Notes: generated by a model not told the origin, from the letters alone. A DNA stretch of 10,547 bases from Bacteroidia bacterium (GCA_022425465.1 JAKMFK010000032.1:1-10547); one strand, 5' to 3'. Positions 1-7,131 are shown, numbered from the stretch's first letter. Numbers and translations: made by a program.

Positions 1-158
1 TTGAAAAAGGATTCATTAGAGCTGAAGTTATTGCATACGAAGATTACATCGAGTTTGGATCGGAGGCAAAATGTAGAGAGGCCGGAAAATTAAGAGTTGA
101 AGGTAAGGATTACATAGTCAAAGACGGTGATATTATGCATTTTAGGTTCAATGTATAG
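1..158 (+). CDS. ychF: 3' end of ribosome-associated GTPase/ATPase YchF (OLA1 family), partial
   Basis: The reading frame is open from base 3 to a TAG at 156-158 and gives about 51 residues. It includes the segments [32 protein letters not shown] and the terminus MHFRFNV. This is the conserved C-terminal TGS-like domain of YchF, an Obg-family P-loop protein that prefers ATP, binds ribosomes and is linked to stress responses. The E. coli protein ends almost identically ([17 protein letters not shown], from memory). The G domain and coiled coil lie outside the window, so nothing can be said about the start or the catalytic motifs. The lipoprotein gene downstream begins 33 bases after the stop and has its own -7-like sequence. 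Confidence 0.92.
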   Translation, partial: EKGFIRAEVIAYEDYIEFGSEAKCREAGKLRVEGKDYIVKDGDIMHFRFNV

Positions 159-167
159 ATATTTCTC

Positions 168-175
168 TAAATTTG
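168..175 (+). promoter_or_regulatory. Bacteroidota-type -7 element (TAAATTTG) before the lipoprotein gene
   Basis: TAAATTTG fits the TAnnTTTG -7 consensus of the primary sigma factor in Bacteroidota. It lies 16 bases before the ATG at 192, so transcription would start about ten bases ahead of the gene with a very short leader. No convincing TTTG -33 box is visible about 20 bases upstream, inside the end of ychF. The assignment rests on motif and position only. Confidence 0.4.
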
Positions 176-191
176 TAGTAAACAACAAAAT

Positions 192-458
192 ATGAAAAAT
201 TTAATTAAACTGTTAAGTCTAATTGTAGTTCTTAGTCTAACATTTACAGCTTGTAAACAACAAAAAGAGTGTAAAAAAGAATGCAAAAAAGAGTGTTGCG
301 AAGCAAAAGAAGCCTCCAATTGTGGTCCTGAATATGACAAACCTTGCTGTGATAAAGAAAAAAAAGAATGTAAGCCTGATTGTGAAAAACCGTGTTGCTC
401 AAAAAACGAAGATACTGAAGCAAACGAGTCAAACAGCGATACTACTAAAATGATGTAG
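192..458 (+). CDS. Small cysteine-rich lipoprotein with three C-x3-[C/Y]-x3-CC units, unknown function
   Basis: This 88-residue protein is not one I recognise. Residues 1-20 form a lipoprotein signal: a Lys at 2 and 6, a hydrophobic core LLSLIVVLSL, then FTAC with the lipidated cysteine at 21. The F at -3 is slightly atypical for a lipobox. The mature part has 11 further cysteines at 27, 31, 35, 36, 44, 52, 53, 60, 64, 68 and 69, most of them in three ten-residue units starting at 27, 44 and 60. Between them lie Lys/Glu-rich stretches, and residues 70-88 form a polar, Cys-free, probably disordered tail. After lipidation it should sit in the inner or outer membrane facing the periplasm, or on the cell surface. 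The Cys density suggests metal binding or thiol chemistry, but that is inference. Coding is supported by the signal sequence, the in-frame repeats and the tight fit between ychF and the convergent glycosyltransferase gene, 19 bases away. Confidence 0.85.
   Translation: MKNLIKLLSLIVVLSLTFTACKQQKECKKECKKECCEAKEASNCGPEYDKPCCDKEKKECKPDCEKPCCSKNEDTEANESNSDTTKMM
270..398 (+). repeat. Three degenerate ten-codon repeats encoding C-x3-[C/Y]-x3-C-C
   Basis: Within the lipoprotein gene, the units CKKECKKECC (270-299), CGPEYDKPCC (321-350) and CKPDCEKPCC (369-398) start 17 and then 16 codons apart. All keep the first Cys and the CC pair. The middle unit has Tyr where the others have the second Cys. Units 2 and 3 share K-P-C-C. 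The bases differ between copies, so this is a diverged protein-level repeat and not a recent tandem duplication of DNA. Confidence 0.85.
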
Positions 459-477
459 TTATTGGTAATTTTGTTCT

Positions 478-1239
478 CTAACTAAAATAATCGGATTCTT
501 TTAGATCTTTTATCTTTAAACTTCTAATAAAAACTGACATACCTGATAGGGTGCATATGATTAGTCCAGTCAATCCATCAAGAAAACCTAGTTTAAATAA
601 ATAGTCTCTTATAAATCGAAAAATAGGCTTGAAAGTAAAATGATAAAAATTCACGCTTTTTCCTTTTGAAAATCGATCATTTGCACCCCAAGTACTATAT
701 CTATCCCATTTTTCTAAATAATGATGAATGTCTTTAAATGTATAGTGAATTAGCTTTTCTTTTAGTATACCAACCTTACCATCGCAAATCATTTCAGCAT
801 GGACATTTTTATCCTCATACACACAACTATCCTTTCTAAACAATCGAATAACCTTATCCCCTTGCCAACCAGAAAATCGAATCTTTTTCCCCATGAAATG
901 GTTTTGTCTTTTGATCCAAAAAGCACAGTAAGGCAAATCTTTTTTTATGATATTAATAATTTCTTTTTTTAAATTAGATGTGATTCTCTCATCGGCATCA
1001 ATCAAAATAACCCAATCGTGTGAGGCTTGGGGAATTGCCCAGTTTTTTTGAGAGGCAGAATATTCATAAGTCCTTTGAATAACTTTAGCTCCCTTATTTT
1101 TAGCAATCTCTACGGTAGAGTCTTTACTAAACGAATCAACAACTAATATTTCATCAGCCCAAGATACTGAATCAATGGCATCAGCAATATTATGCTCTTC
1201 ATTAAATGTTGGGATTAATGCTGATATCTTATAATTCAT
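478..1239 (-). CDS. Family 2 glycosyltransferase, WaaE/KdtX-like (LPS or surface glycan synthesis)
   Basis: The product is 253 residues, counted from the ATG at 1239. A TTG one codon upstream is in frame, but the ATG is preferred. The GT-A fold is plain: the opening strand ISALIPTFNEE, then SWADEILVVDS near 26-36, and the metal/nucleotide-sugar motif LIDADERI with the DAD at about 81-83. The middle has the KRQNHFMG and RLFRK segments typical of the WaaE/KdtX (beta-1,4-glucosyltransferase-like) group. A hydrophobic stretch near the C-terminus (about 217-238) suggests membrane contact. Family members transfer a sugar to lipopolysaccharide core or similar acceptors at the cytoplasmic face of the inner membrane; the exact donor and acceptor cannot be read here. 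The gene is divergent from another glycosyltransferase gene and converges on the lipoprotein gene with 19 bases between. Confidence 0.88.
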   Translation of the reverse strand: MNYKISALIPTFNEEHNIADAIDSVSWADEILVVDSFSKDSTVEIAKNKGAKVIQRTYEYSASQKNWAIPQASHDWVILIDADERITSNLKKEIINIIKKDLPYCAFWIKRQNHFMGKKIRFSGWQGDKVIRLFRKDSCVYEDKNVHAEMICDGKVGILKEKLIHYTFKDIHHYLEKWDRYSTWGANDRFSKGKSVNFYHFTFKPIFRFIRDYLFKLGFLDGLTGLIICTLSGMSVFIRSLKIKDLKESDYFS

Positions 1240-1261
1240 CAAATTGGATATTTTTAGTCAC

Positions 1262-1269
1262 CAAAGGTA
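1262..1269 (-). promoter_or_regulatory. -7 element (TACCTTTG on the minus strand) for the WaaE-like gene
   Basis: Read on the minus strand, the bases are TACCTTTG, an exact match to TAnnTTTG. It lies 22 bases before the ATG of the WaaE-like gene. No clear TTTG -33 box is seen at the expected distance. It is the left arm of a 9-base inverted repeat whose right arm is the -7 element of the opposite gene. Confidence 0.5.
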
Positions 1270-1278
1270 TCATTTTTA

Positions 1279-1286
1279 TACTTTTG
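1279..1286 (+). promoter_or_regulatory. -7 element (TACTTTTG) for the plus-strand glycosyltransferase gene
   Basis: TACTTTTG matches TAnnTTTG exactly and lies 29 bases before the ATG at 1316. No good -33 box is visible. Together with the minus-strand element ten bases away it forms a back-to-back divergent promoter pair, so the two polymerases would compete for largely the same DNA. Confidence 0.5.
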
Positions 1287-1315
1287 TTTATTGAATATAG
1301 TGTAATTTATTAATA

Positions 1316-2278
1316 ATGAAAATCAGCGGTTTCACCTTTATTAAAAACGCAGAAAAGTTATATATCCCTGCAAAACAGTCTATACTTTCCATCTTACCCA
1401 TTTGTGATGAATTTATAATTGCAATTGGAGATAATGATAAAGATGATCATACTTTAGAAATTATTCAATCCATCAAATCAGAAAAAATTAAAATCGTACA
1501 TACAAAATGGAACACTAAGGACTACCCTAAAAACACCATATTTGCTCAACAAACTGATATTGCAAAACAACATTGCAAAGGAGACTGGTTATTCTATCTT
1601 CAATGTGATGAAGCTATTCACCAAAATGACTTGAAAACAATAAAAAAAGCTTGTAAGGATAACCTTGAGAATAAGAGTGTAGATGGTTTTTTATTCAATT
1701 ATTTACATTTTTGGGGAGATTACAATCATTATCATAACAGCCATTCATGGTATAAAAAAGAAATCAGGATTATTAGAAATTTACCTTCTATCCACTCTTG
1801 GAAAGACGCTCAATCTTTTAGAAAATTTTCAAAATGGGAAGGTGGAACATTCAATGACTACACAAGCAAGAAAGACAATGCTAAATTAGATGTTATTGAG
1901 CTCGATGTTAATGTTTTTCATTATGGTTATGTAAGACCCCCAAAAATGATGTCTAGTAAGAGAAAATCAAGCTCTTCTTCCTATCACGGGGAAAATGCAA
2001 AAATTTTATCAAGAATAGCTATCGAATATGACTATGGGCCCTTAAATAAGCTAAATAAATATGAAGGATCTCATCCATCCGTTATGAAAGATTGGATTGG
2101 TTTATTTGATTGGTCGTCAAAATTGCAATACAGTGGTACAAGGAATAAAAAACGAGCACCTCATAAACATGAAAAAATAAAATACAGGTTAATATCCTTC
2201 ATAGAAAACACATTTTTAAATGGTAAAGTCATAGGGGGATTCAAAAACTATAATATTATCAAGAAATCTAAAATTTGA
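1316..2278 (+). CDS. Divergent family 2-like glycosyltransferase
   Basis: The product is 320 residues with no signal peptide. The N-terminus MKISGFTFIKNA followed by CDEFIIAIGDNDKDD (30-44) is the opening of a GT-A domain. The acidic metal-binding position is QCDE at 96-99, following GDWLFYL. The segments DGFLFNYLHFWG (123-134), an internal KEIRIIRN, and FHYGYVRPP (201-209) are typical of a family of 300-residue glycosyltransferase-like proteins common in Bacteroidota, often annotated simply as family 2. After FHYGYVRPP comes a Lys/Ser-rich stretch with five serines in a row (218-222), and the C-terminus is basic. It probably adds a sugar to a surface polysaccharide or glycolipid; donor and acceptor are unknown. 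It is divergent from the WaaE-like gene, which suggests a shared role in envelope glycans. A hairpin follows eight bases after the stop. Confidence 0.82.
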   Translation: MKISGFTFIKNAEKLYIPAKQSILSILPICDEFIIAIGDNDKDDHTLEIIQSIKSEKIKIVHTKWNTKDYPKNTIFAQQTDIAKQHCKGDWLFYLQCDEAIHQNDLKTIKKACKDNLENKSVDGFLFNYLHFWGDYNHYHNSHSWYKKEIRIIRNLPSIHSWKDAQSFRKFSKWEGGTFNDYTSKKDNAKLDVIELDVNVFHYGYVRPPKMMSSKRKSSSSSYHGENAKILSRIAIEYDYGPLNKLNKYEGSHPSVMKDWIGLFDWSSKLQYSGTRNKKRAPHKHEKIKYRLISFIENTFLNGKVIGGFKNYNIIKKSKI

Positions 2279-2285
2279 AAATAAA

Positions 2286-2316
2286 AAAACCTCAGGATGT
2301 GAAATCTCAAGGTTTT
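2286..2316. terminator. Bidirectional hairpin terminator between convergent genes
   Basis: AAAACCT (2286-2292) and AGGTTTT (2310-2316) form a perfect 7-bp stem around a 17-base loop. The A-run at 2283-2289 and the T-rich run after the right arm (2313-2326) provide a U-tract for both strands. It lies between the stop at 2278 and the minus-strand stop at 2339, exactly where a shared terminator for the convergent glycosyltransferase and thioredoxin genes is expected. Confidence 0.7.
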
Positions 2317-2338
2317 ATATATTTTTAATATCTAGAAC

Positions 2339-2848
2339 TTATTTTGAAACTAATTCCTTGATATGATCTTCCAAATCATACTCATCTCCTTCAACATAGC
2401 CTGTGTGCGTATATACAATTTGACCAGATTGGTTGACTAAGAAGGTTACGGGAGGATTGGCAACATTCATGGCTCTTTGTAACTCTCCATTAGGGTCTAA
2501 TAAAACATCAAAATCCCAATATAACGCATTTACGGTAGGTTTCACCTTTGCTGCATTTCTTGAATCGTCTAAACTAATAGCCACTAATTCCATATTATAG
2601 TCCTCTACCCATTCCTCCAAGAGTGCATTGATATTTTTCAACTCTTTGATACATGGCTTACACCAAGTTGCCCAAAAAGAAATGACTGTAATTTTTTCAT
2701 TAGCACCATAATCAGCAAGGTTTACATCCTTTCCATCAATATTTTTGAGGGTAATTTCAGGAAGATAAGACATGGATGAATTATCATCTTGAGCATAAGA
2801 ATATGCTGACATGAAAACCATCATTAGTAATATAAAATATTTTTTCAT
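2339..2848 (-). CDS. TlpA-like periplasmic thiol-disulfide oxidoreductase
   Basis: The product is 169 residues. Residues 1-19 are a cleavable signal peptide (MKKYFILLMMVFMSAYSYA, cut before QDD), so it acts in the periplasm. The rest is a single thioredoxin fold of the TlpA/ResA/AlkC-like group: an N-terminal LPEITLKNIDGKDVNL, the active site WCKPC at 62-66 after VISFWAT, and a cis-proline region NPPVTFLV at 131-138. The insert DDSRNAAKVKPTVNA is typical of the TlpA type. Members usually reduce disulfides of periplasmic or cytochrome c apoproteins; the partner here is unknown. It lies 40 bases downstream of the deoxynucleoside kinase on the same strand and is probably the last gene of the trpS transcript. 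It ends at the hairpin at 2286-2316. Confidence 0.9.
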   Translation of the reverse strand: MKKYFILLMMVFMSAYSYAQDDNSSMSYLPEITLKNIDGKDVNLADYGANEKITVISFWATWCKPCIKELKNINALLEEWVEDYNMELVAISLDDSRNAAKVKPTVNALYWDFDVLLDPNGELQRAMNVANPPVTFLVNQSGQIVYTHTGYVEGDEYDLEDHIKELVSK

Positions 2849-2888
2849 TTAAATTTTATTAAATGTTAATCAATCAACATGCCAAAAA

Positions 2889-3503
2889 TTAAAATAATCC
2901 ATTAATCTCTGCGTCAATCTTATTGATAATTGCTCCTAAATGCTCTGGATTATTCTCAAAATCAATATCATCAACATCAATAATTAAAAGTTTTCCATCC
3001 TTATATGTGCTAATCCAAGCTTCATATCGTTCATTGAGCCTCTTGAGGTAATCAAGTCGGATACTATCTTCATACTCTCTACCTCTCTTTTGAATTTGTC
3101 CAACCAAGTTTCCAATGGAACTTCTCAAATAAATCGTTAAATCAGGTGCATCCACACTAATCTTAATATTGGTGAATAAAGCTTGGTAGGTATCAAAATC
3201 TCGAGTACTCATCAATCCCATAGCATGAAGATTAGGAGCAAATATGTATGCGTCTTCATAAATTGTTCGGTCTTGTATGATATTTTTTGTGCTATTTTTT
3301 GCTTGAATCAAACTGCTAAATCGCGTATGTAGAAAATAAATCTGTAGGTTAAAAGACCAACGCGTCATATCATCATAAAAATCAGTGATATACGGATTAT
3401 TATCCATAGCCTCATAATGAGGCTCCCAATCATAATGGTTTGATAATAGTTTGGTTAGTGTAGTCTTACCTGACCCGATGTTACCTGCTATTGCTATGTG
3501 CAT
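2889..3503 (-). CDS. Deoxynucleoside kinase (deoxyadenosine/deoxyguanosine kinase type)
   Basis: The product is 204 residues, the usual length for bacterial enzymes of the dNK/dGK/dCK family. The P-loop GNIGSGKTT is at 7-15. Glu residues near 28-31 (EPHYEAMDNNPY) supply the probable catalytic base. W49 and Q54 fit the nucleoside pocket. QDRTIYED at 77-84 is the conserved DR motif, and KRGREYE at 139-145 is the arginine-rich LID. It phosphorylates deoxynucleosides to monophosphates in the cytoplasmic salvage pathway. Base preference (dA, dG or dC) cannot be decided from sequence. It sits 26 bases downstream of trpS and 40 bases upstream of the TlpA-like gene, so the three are likely co-transcribed. 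Confidence 0.92.
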   Translation of the reverse strand: MHIAIAGNIGSGKTTLTKLLSNHYDWEPHYEAMDNNPYITDFYDDMTRWSFNLQIYFLHTRFSSLIQAKNSTKNIIQDRTIYEDAYIFAPNLHAMGLMSTRDFDTYQALFTNIKISVDAPDLTIYLRSSIGNLVGQIQKRGREYEDSIRLDYLKRLNERYEAWISTYKDGKLLIIDVDDIDFENNPEHLGAIINKIDAEINGLF

Positions 3504-3529
3504 TTTATTTTTGGTTAGTTATTATTTTA

Positions 3530-4528
3530 TTAATAGAAATTCTTAAATCCAATAATCTCTCTTACTTCTTGTAGGGTTTTATTGGCACTTTCATTCGCTT
3601 TTTCAGCACCTATTTTTGCTGCTTTGGCTAAAGCTTGGGAATCATTTTTATAATGATTTATTCGTTCTCTAATAGGGGCTACAAATTTCAATACATCTTC
3701 TGCTATTTGCTTTTTAAAATCACCATATCTGATTTGAGCAGTTTGATGTAAATCCTCAAAATGAGTAATGGTGGATTTATCAGAAACTAAGTTCATAATA
3801 TCAAACAAATTCTGAAGACCTTCAGACTTAGGCATACCTGGTCCAGTCGGCCCATTATCTGTTACTGCCCTCATAATTTTTTTTCGAATGACTTGATCTT
3901 CTTCATCAAAAACAATCGTATCAGCATCTCCACTACTTTTACTCATTTTCCCCTGTGCTGTAAGTCCAGGAACTTTAATTAGTTTACCGGTATTACTGTA
4001 TGCTTTTGGCTCGTTAAAGTATGTATTACTATACATATGATTAAATCGATTAGCAAAAGTTCTTGTCATTTCCAGGTGTTGCTGTTGATCCTTACCCACT
4101 GGAACAAAATCAGCATGATGAGCTAATATATCAACAGCCATAAGCACTGGATAAGTCAATAAACCAGCATTGACGTTATCTTTTTGAGATCGTATTTTTT
4201 CCTTAAAAGAGGTACTTCTCTCTAGTTCACCCAAATACGCATTCATATTCATATAAGTGTATAGTTCGGCAATGGCTGGTACATCACTTTGAATAAACAA
4301 GGCACATTTTTCAGGATCCACCCCCATAGCCAAATGTTCCGCTAAAACTTGTTTGACATTGCTGTGCAAATCAGATGGTGTAGGGTGAGTAGTCAAGGAA
4401 TGAATATCAGCAATGAAAAAATAGCATTCGTGTTCTTCCTGCATTTTAAGAAAACTCTTCACTGCACCAAAATAATTACCTAAATGCAACTTACCAGTGG
4501 GCCTTATTCCAGATACTACTCTTGACAT
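3530..4528 (-). CDS. trpS: Tryptophanyl-tRNA synthetase
   Basis: The product is 332 residues, the normal size for bacterial TrpRS, a class Ic aminoacyl-tRNA synthetase that charges tRNA-Trp in the cytoplasm. The start SGIRPTGKLHLGNYFGA contains the HIGH-like signature (HLGN at 15-18). DIHSLT (41-46) and VDIL (132-135) line the tryptophan and ATP pocket, and VPVGKDQQQH (142-151) is highly conserved. GKMSKS at 193-198 is the second class I signature. The C-terminal helical region is complete and ends with GFKNFY. A -33/-7 promoter lies directly upstream, and no T-box leader is visible. First gene of the likely trpS-kinase-TlpA-like group. Confidence 0.97.
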   Translation of the reverse strand: MSRVVSGIRPTGKLHLGNYFGAVKSFLKMQEEHECYFFIADIHSLTTHPTPSDLHSNVKQVLAEHLAMGVDPEKCALFIQSDVPAIAELYTYMNMNAYLGELERSTSFKEKIRSQKDNVNAGLLTYPVLMAVDILAHHADFVPVGKDQQQHLEMTRTFANRFNHMYSNTYFNEPKAYSNTGKLIKVPGLTAQGKMSKSSGDADTIVFDEEDQVIRKKIMRAVTDNGPTGPGMPKSEGLQNLFDIMNLVSDKSTITHFEDLHQTAQIRYGDFKKQIAEDVLKFVAPIRERINHYKNDSQALAKAAKIGAEKANESANKTLQEVREIIGFKNFY

Positions 4529-4544
4529 TTCGTTATTGAAGCCT

Positions 4545-4576
4545 CAAAAATAGAACGGCAATAATATTATCCCAAT
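4545..4576 (-). promoter_or_regulatory. Promoter of trpS with -33 ATTG and -7 TATTTTTG
   Basis: On the minus strand the -7 element TATTTTTG (4552 to 4545) matches TAnnTTTG exactly. ATTG (4576 to 4573) stands as a -33 box with a 20-base spacer. The start codon at 4528 is 16 bases below the -7 element, so the leader would be only about ten bases. This is the best-formed promoter in the window. Confidence 0.6.
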
Positions 4577-4622
4577 GATGTGGATATTTAAAGTGACTTA
4601 ATTTTTAATAAAACTATTTTAT

Positions 4623-6371
4623 TTAGTCAAATTGCTTCTGAAAAAGCGTAAAATATGTTCCCTTATTTGCCATTAACTCATTATGACTTCCCATTTCAAC
4701 AACTGACCCATTATCAAGGACAAGAATTGAATCAGCCTCTCTTATGGTACTCAATCGGTGTGCAACAACTATTGAAGTTCTATCCACCATTAACTTCTTT
4801 ATCGCTTTTTGAATTAGATCTTCCGTCTCTGAATCAACACTCGAAGTAGCTTCGTCCATGATTAATATTCTTGGATTAGCAGCCATCGCTCTTATAAAAC
4901 TAATTAACTGACGTTGTCCACCTGATAGTGTAACTCCTCTCTCCATTACTTGATAATCGAATCCACCCTCTATATTTTTGATGAATTCATATGCACCTAT
5001 AACCTTTGCTGCATCTTCCATCTGTTGAAGTGAAATATTCTCATTCTTTAAATTTATATTCTCTCCGACACTGCCGGCAAAAAGAAACACATCTTGCAAT
5101 ACAACTCCAATTTGTTGCCTTAATGAAGGCAAACTCAAGTTTTTCACATCAACACCATCGATTAAGATTTCCCCTTTTTGGCATTCATATAGGCGAGTAA
5201 TTAAACTAATTATACTTGACTTTCCAGCACCAGTGGCACCAACAATTGCAAGACTTTTACCAGACTTAACATGAAATTTTAAATCTTTTAAAACAGGAAC
5301 TCCCTCATCATATGAAAACCACACACGATTAAATTTAATATCACCATTGATGCTTGACAAAACTTGCTTACCCGATTGCTCTAATTCAGAGGAATCATCT
5401 AGCAAATCAAAAATACGATCACTACTAACCATACCCATTTGCATTGTATTAAATCGATCGGCAATGAATCGTATAGGTCTAAAAATAAGGCTCGTGTATA
5501 AAATAAATGCTGAGATAAGACCAACACTTGCTTGTGAGGGATAACCAATACTCCAAAAAATAATTAATGCTAAAGTCAAACTGCTTAAAATTTCTACAAT
5601 TGGGAAGTAAATTGCATAGTAAAAAATAGACCTCTTATTGGCCTCTCGATGTTCACGATTTATTTCTTTAAACTTAGCATACTCTTGATTTTGTTTGCCA
5701 AATACTTGCACAACTTCCATTCCTACAATTTGCTCCTGAACAAATGAGTTCATTTGAGATACTTTTTCACGAACAGTCTGAAAAGATTTTCTCACTCCTT
5801 TTCTGAAAAAATTAGAAGCAATAATCAATAATGGCAAAACACAAAGAGAGATTAGTGTTAATTGCCAGCTGCTATAAAACATGACAATTAGAACTGAAAC
5901 TATTTGTGCAAGATCTCCCATAATTGAAATAAAACCCTGTGAGAAAAAAGACGATATCGTTTCAACATCAGATACAGAACGTGTCACTAACATACCCACC
6001 TTGCTCTTGTCAAAAAATCGGCTATTCAGGGACAAAATATGTTTGTACACTTTCATTCTTAAATCTTTAATCACTTTTTGACCGAGCAAATTAGATACAT
6101 ACGTATTTCCAAAAATGACAACACTATTAAATATTAGATGAATAAGAATAAAAATGGAAAAGGTAGTAATCCCTTCAACATCTTTATCAGCAATAGGATA
6201 ATCTAAAGTATGCTGAACTAACATCGGTCGAACAGGGGCTAGAAGTGTAGCCAAAATCGTAAGAAGAAAAGCAAAAAAAGCTATTGATTTATGTGGCTTT
6301 GCTAATTTTATTATCCGCACTATTAAATGGAAATCAACCAAAAATGATGTCTTCTTAGATTTTATGTTCAT
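4623..6371 (-). CDS. MsbA/MdlB-like ABC exporter, fused membrane and ATPase domains
   Basis: The product is 582 residues, typical of a half-size ABC exporter that works as a dimer in the inner membrane. The membrane domain covers about 28-310, with hydrophobic segments near 30-45, 70-90, 147-185 and 255-295, and the FFDKSKVGMLVTRSVSDVE coupling region at 119-137. The ATPase domain has Walker A GATGAGKS (378-385), Q-loop Q426, signature LSGGQ (482-486), Walker B ILIMDE (502-507) with the catalytic Glu, and the switch His in AHRLST (538). All are intact. Likely cargo is a lipid, lipid-linked sugar or drug; MsbA-like lipid A flipping is possible, but the family cannot be resolved by eye. The start overlaps the end of truA by 17 bases, so the two are translationally linked. 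Confidence 0.93.
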   Translation of the reverse strand: MNIKSKKTSFLVDFHLIVRIIKLAKPHKSIAFFAFLLTILATLLAPVRPMLVQHTLDYPIADKDVEGITTFSIFILIHLIFNSVVIFGNTYVSNLLGQKVIKDLRMKVYKHILSLNSRFFDKSKVGMLVTRSVSDVETISSFFSQGFISIMGDLAQIVSVLIVMFYSSWQLTLISLCVLPLLIIASNFFRKGVRKSFQTVREKVSQMNSFVQEQIVGMEVVQVFGKQNQEYAKFKEINREHREANKRSIFYYAIYFPIVEILSSLTLALIIFWSIGYPSQASVGLISAFILYTSLIFRPIRFIADRFNTMQMGMVSSDRIFDLLDDSSELEQSGKQVLSSINGDIKFNRVWFSYDEGVPVLKDLKFHVKSGKSLAIVGATGAGKSSIISLITRLYECQKGEILIDGVDVKNLSLPSLRQQIGVVLQDVFLFAGSVGENINLKNENISLQQMEDAAKVIGAYEFIKNIEGGFDYQVMERGVTLSGGQRQLISFIRAMAANPRILIMDEATSSVDSETEDLIQKAIKKLMVDRTSIVVAHRLSTIREADSILVLDNGSVVEMGSHNELMANKGTYFTLFQKQFD

Positions 6372-7098
6372 CCCAATTATATCCTACTTCTATCAAATAT
6401 AGACCTGAAGCAGATACACTTTTCCCAGCACTACTTCGCTCCCGATCACTAATTATTTTCTGTAATTCTTCTATAGAAATATTTCCATAACCAACCTCCA
6501 AGAGTGTTCCCACCAATGCTCTCACCATATTTCGTAAAAATCGATTTGATGTTACGTAAAATTCCAATTTACCATCCCTCTCTTCCCATCTGGCCTCCAT
6601 TAAATCACATATAGTCGTTTTATTATCTCCACCCCGTTTACAGAATGAGGCAAAATCAGTATGATTTAGCAGTTCTTTGCATGCGGCATTCATTTGCGTG
6701 ATATCAGGTTTATTGTACAAGAATAAATTTTGATTTTCCATAAAAGGATCTTTAATCACAGAAGCCTTGTATACATAGCTACGATAAGTTGCTGAAAAAC
6801 GAGCATGGAACTGGTCATTTACTTCAAAGGCTTGTCTTACAGCTATATCTTTCGGAAGCATTTGATTTAATCTAAAGATAAACCGATCTGGAAGAACTAA
6901 GCTATAATCAAAATGTAGAAAAAATTGTGTAGCATGCACACCTGTATCTGTCCTTCCACAACCCATTACTGAGGTTTGGACTTTTAAAATTTTAGACAAT
7001 TCTTTTTCTAAAACTTCCTGAACAGTAATATTATTTGACTGCATTTGCCAGCCATGATATTTTGTCCCTTTATAAGCTATTTCTAATACGTACCTCAA
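6355..7098 (-). CDS. truA: tRNA pseudouridine(38-40) synthase TruA
   Basis: The product is 247 residues, the normal TruA length. It converts uridines 38-40 of the tRNA anticodon stem-loop to pseudouridine. The start MRYVLEIAYKGTKYHGWQ is the family's typical N-terminus, and GCGRTDTGVHA (46-56) carries the catalytic Asp at 51. RNRFLRNMVR-like SNRFLRNMVRALVGTL near 185-200 is the second conserved block. The initiation codon at 7096-7098 is TTG; the first ATG inside the gene would cut off the first conserved strand, so TTG is preferred. It overlaps the ABC exporter gene downstream and is divergent from ftcD across 191 bases. Confidence 0.96.
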   Translation of the reverse strand: MRYVLEIAYKGTKYHGWQMQSNNITVQEVLEKELSKILKVQTSVMGCGRTDTGVHATQFFLHFDYSLVLPDRFIFRLNQMLPKDIAVRQAFEVNDQFHARFSATYRSYVYKASVIKDPFMENQNLFLYNKPDITQMNAACKELLNHTDFASFCKRGGDNKTTICDLMEARWEERDGKLEFYVTSNRFLRNMVRALVGTLLEVGYGNISIEELQKIISDRERSSAGKSVSASGLYLIEVGYNWDEHKI

Positions 7099-7105
7099 TT
7101 AAGTA

Positions 7106-7113
7106 CAAAGCAA
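7106..7113 (-). promoter_or_regulatory. Weak -7-like element (TTGCTTTG) before truA
   Basis: On the minus strand the bases read TTGCTTTG, one mismatch from TAnnTTTG, seven bases before the TTG start of truA. A TTG stands 18 bases further up (7134 to 7132) as a possible -33 box. The leader would be almost absent, so this is tentative. Confidence 0.25.
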
Positions 7114-7117
7114 TGTA

Positions 7118-7131
7118 ATTTTAATTAAAAT
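7118..7131. repeat. Perfect 14-base palindrome in the truA-ftcD gap
   Basis: ATTTTAATTAAAAT is identical to its reverse complement. It lies between the -7-like elements of the two divergent genes, in the spacer of the possible truA promoter. It could be an operator, but the gap is very AT-rich and such palindromes arise by chance there. The rest of the 191-base gap shows no gene, and only a 5-bp GTTGG/CCAAC pairing at 7257-7283 around the start of the ftcD transcript. Confidence 0.35.

Noticed and set aside
244..432. Open frame of 62 codons opposite the lipoprotein gene
   Set aside because: The plus-strand frame has a signal sequence, lipobox and in-frame Cys repeats, while the minus-strand one has none of these.
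1240..1242. TTG start one codon upstream for the WaaE-like glycosyltransferase
   Set aside because: The adjacent ATG at 1237-1239 is the stronger initiation codon and nothing is lost from the protein.
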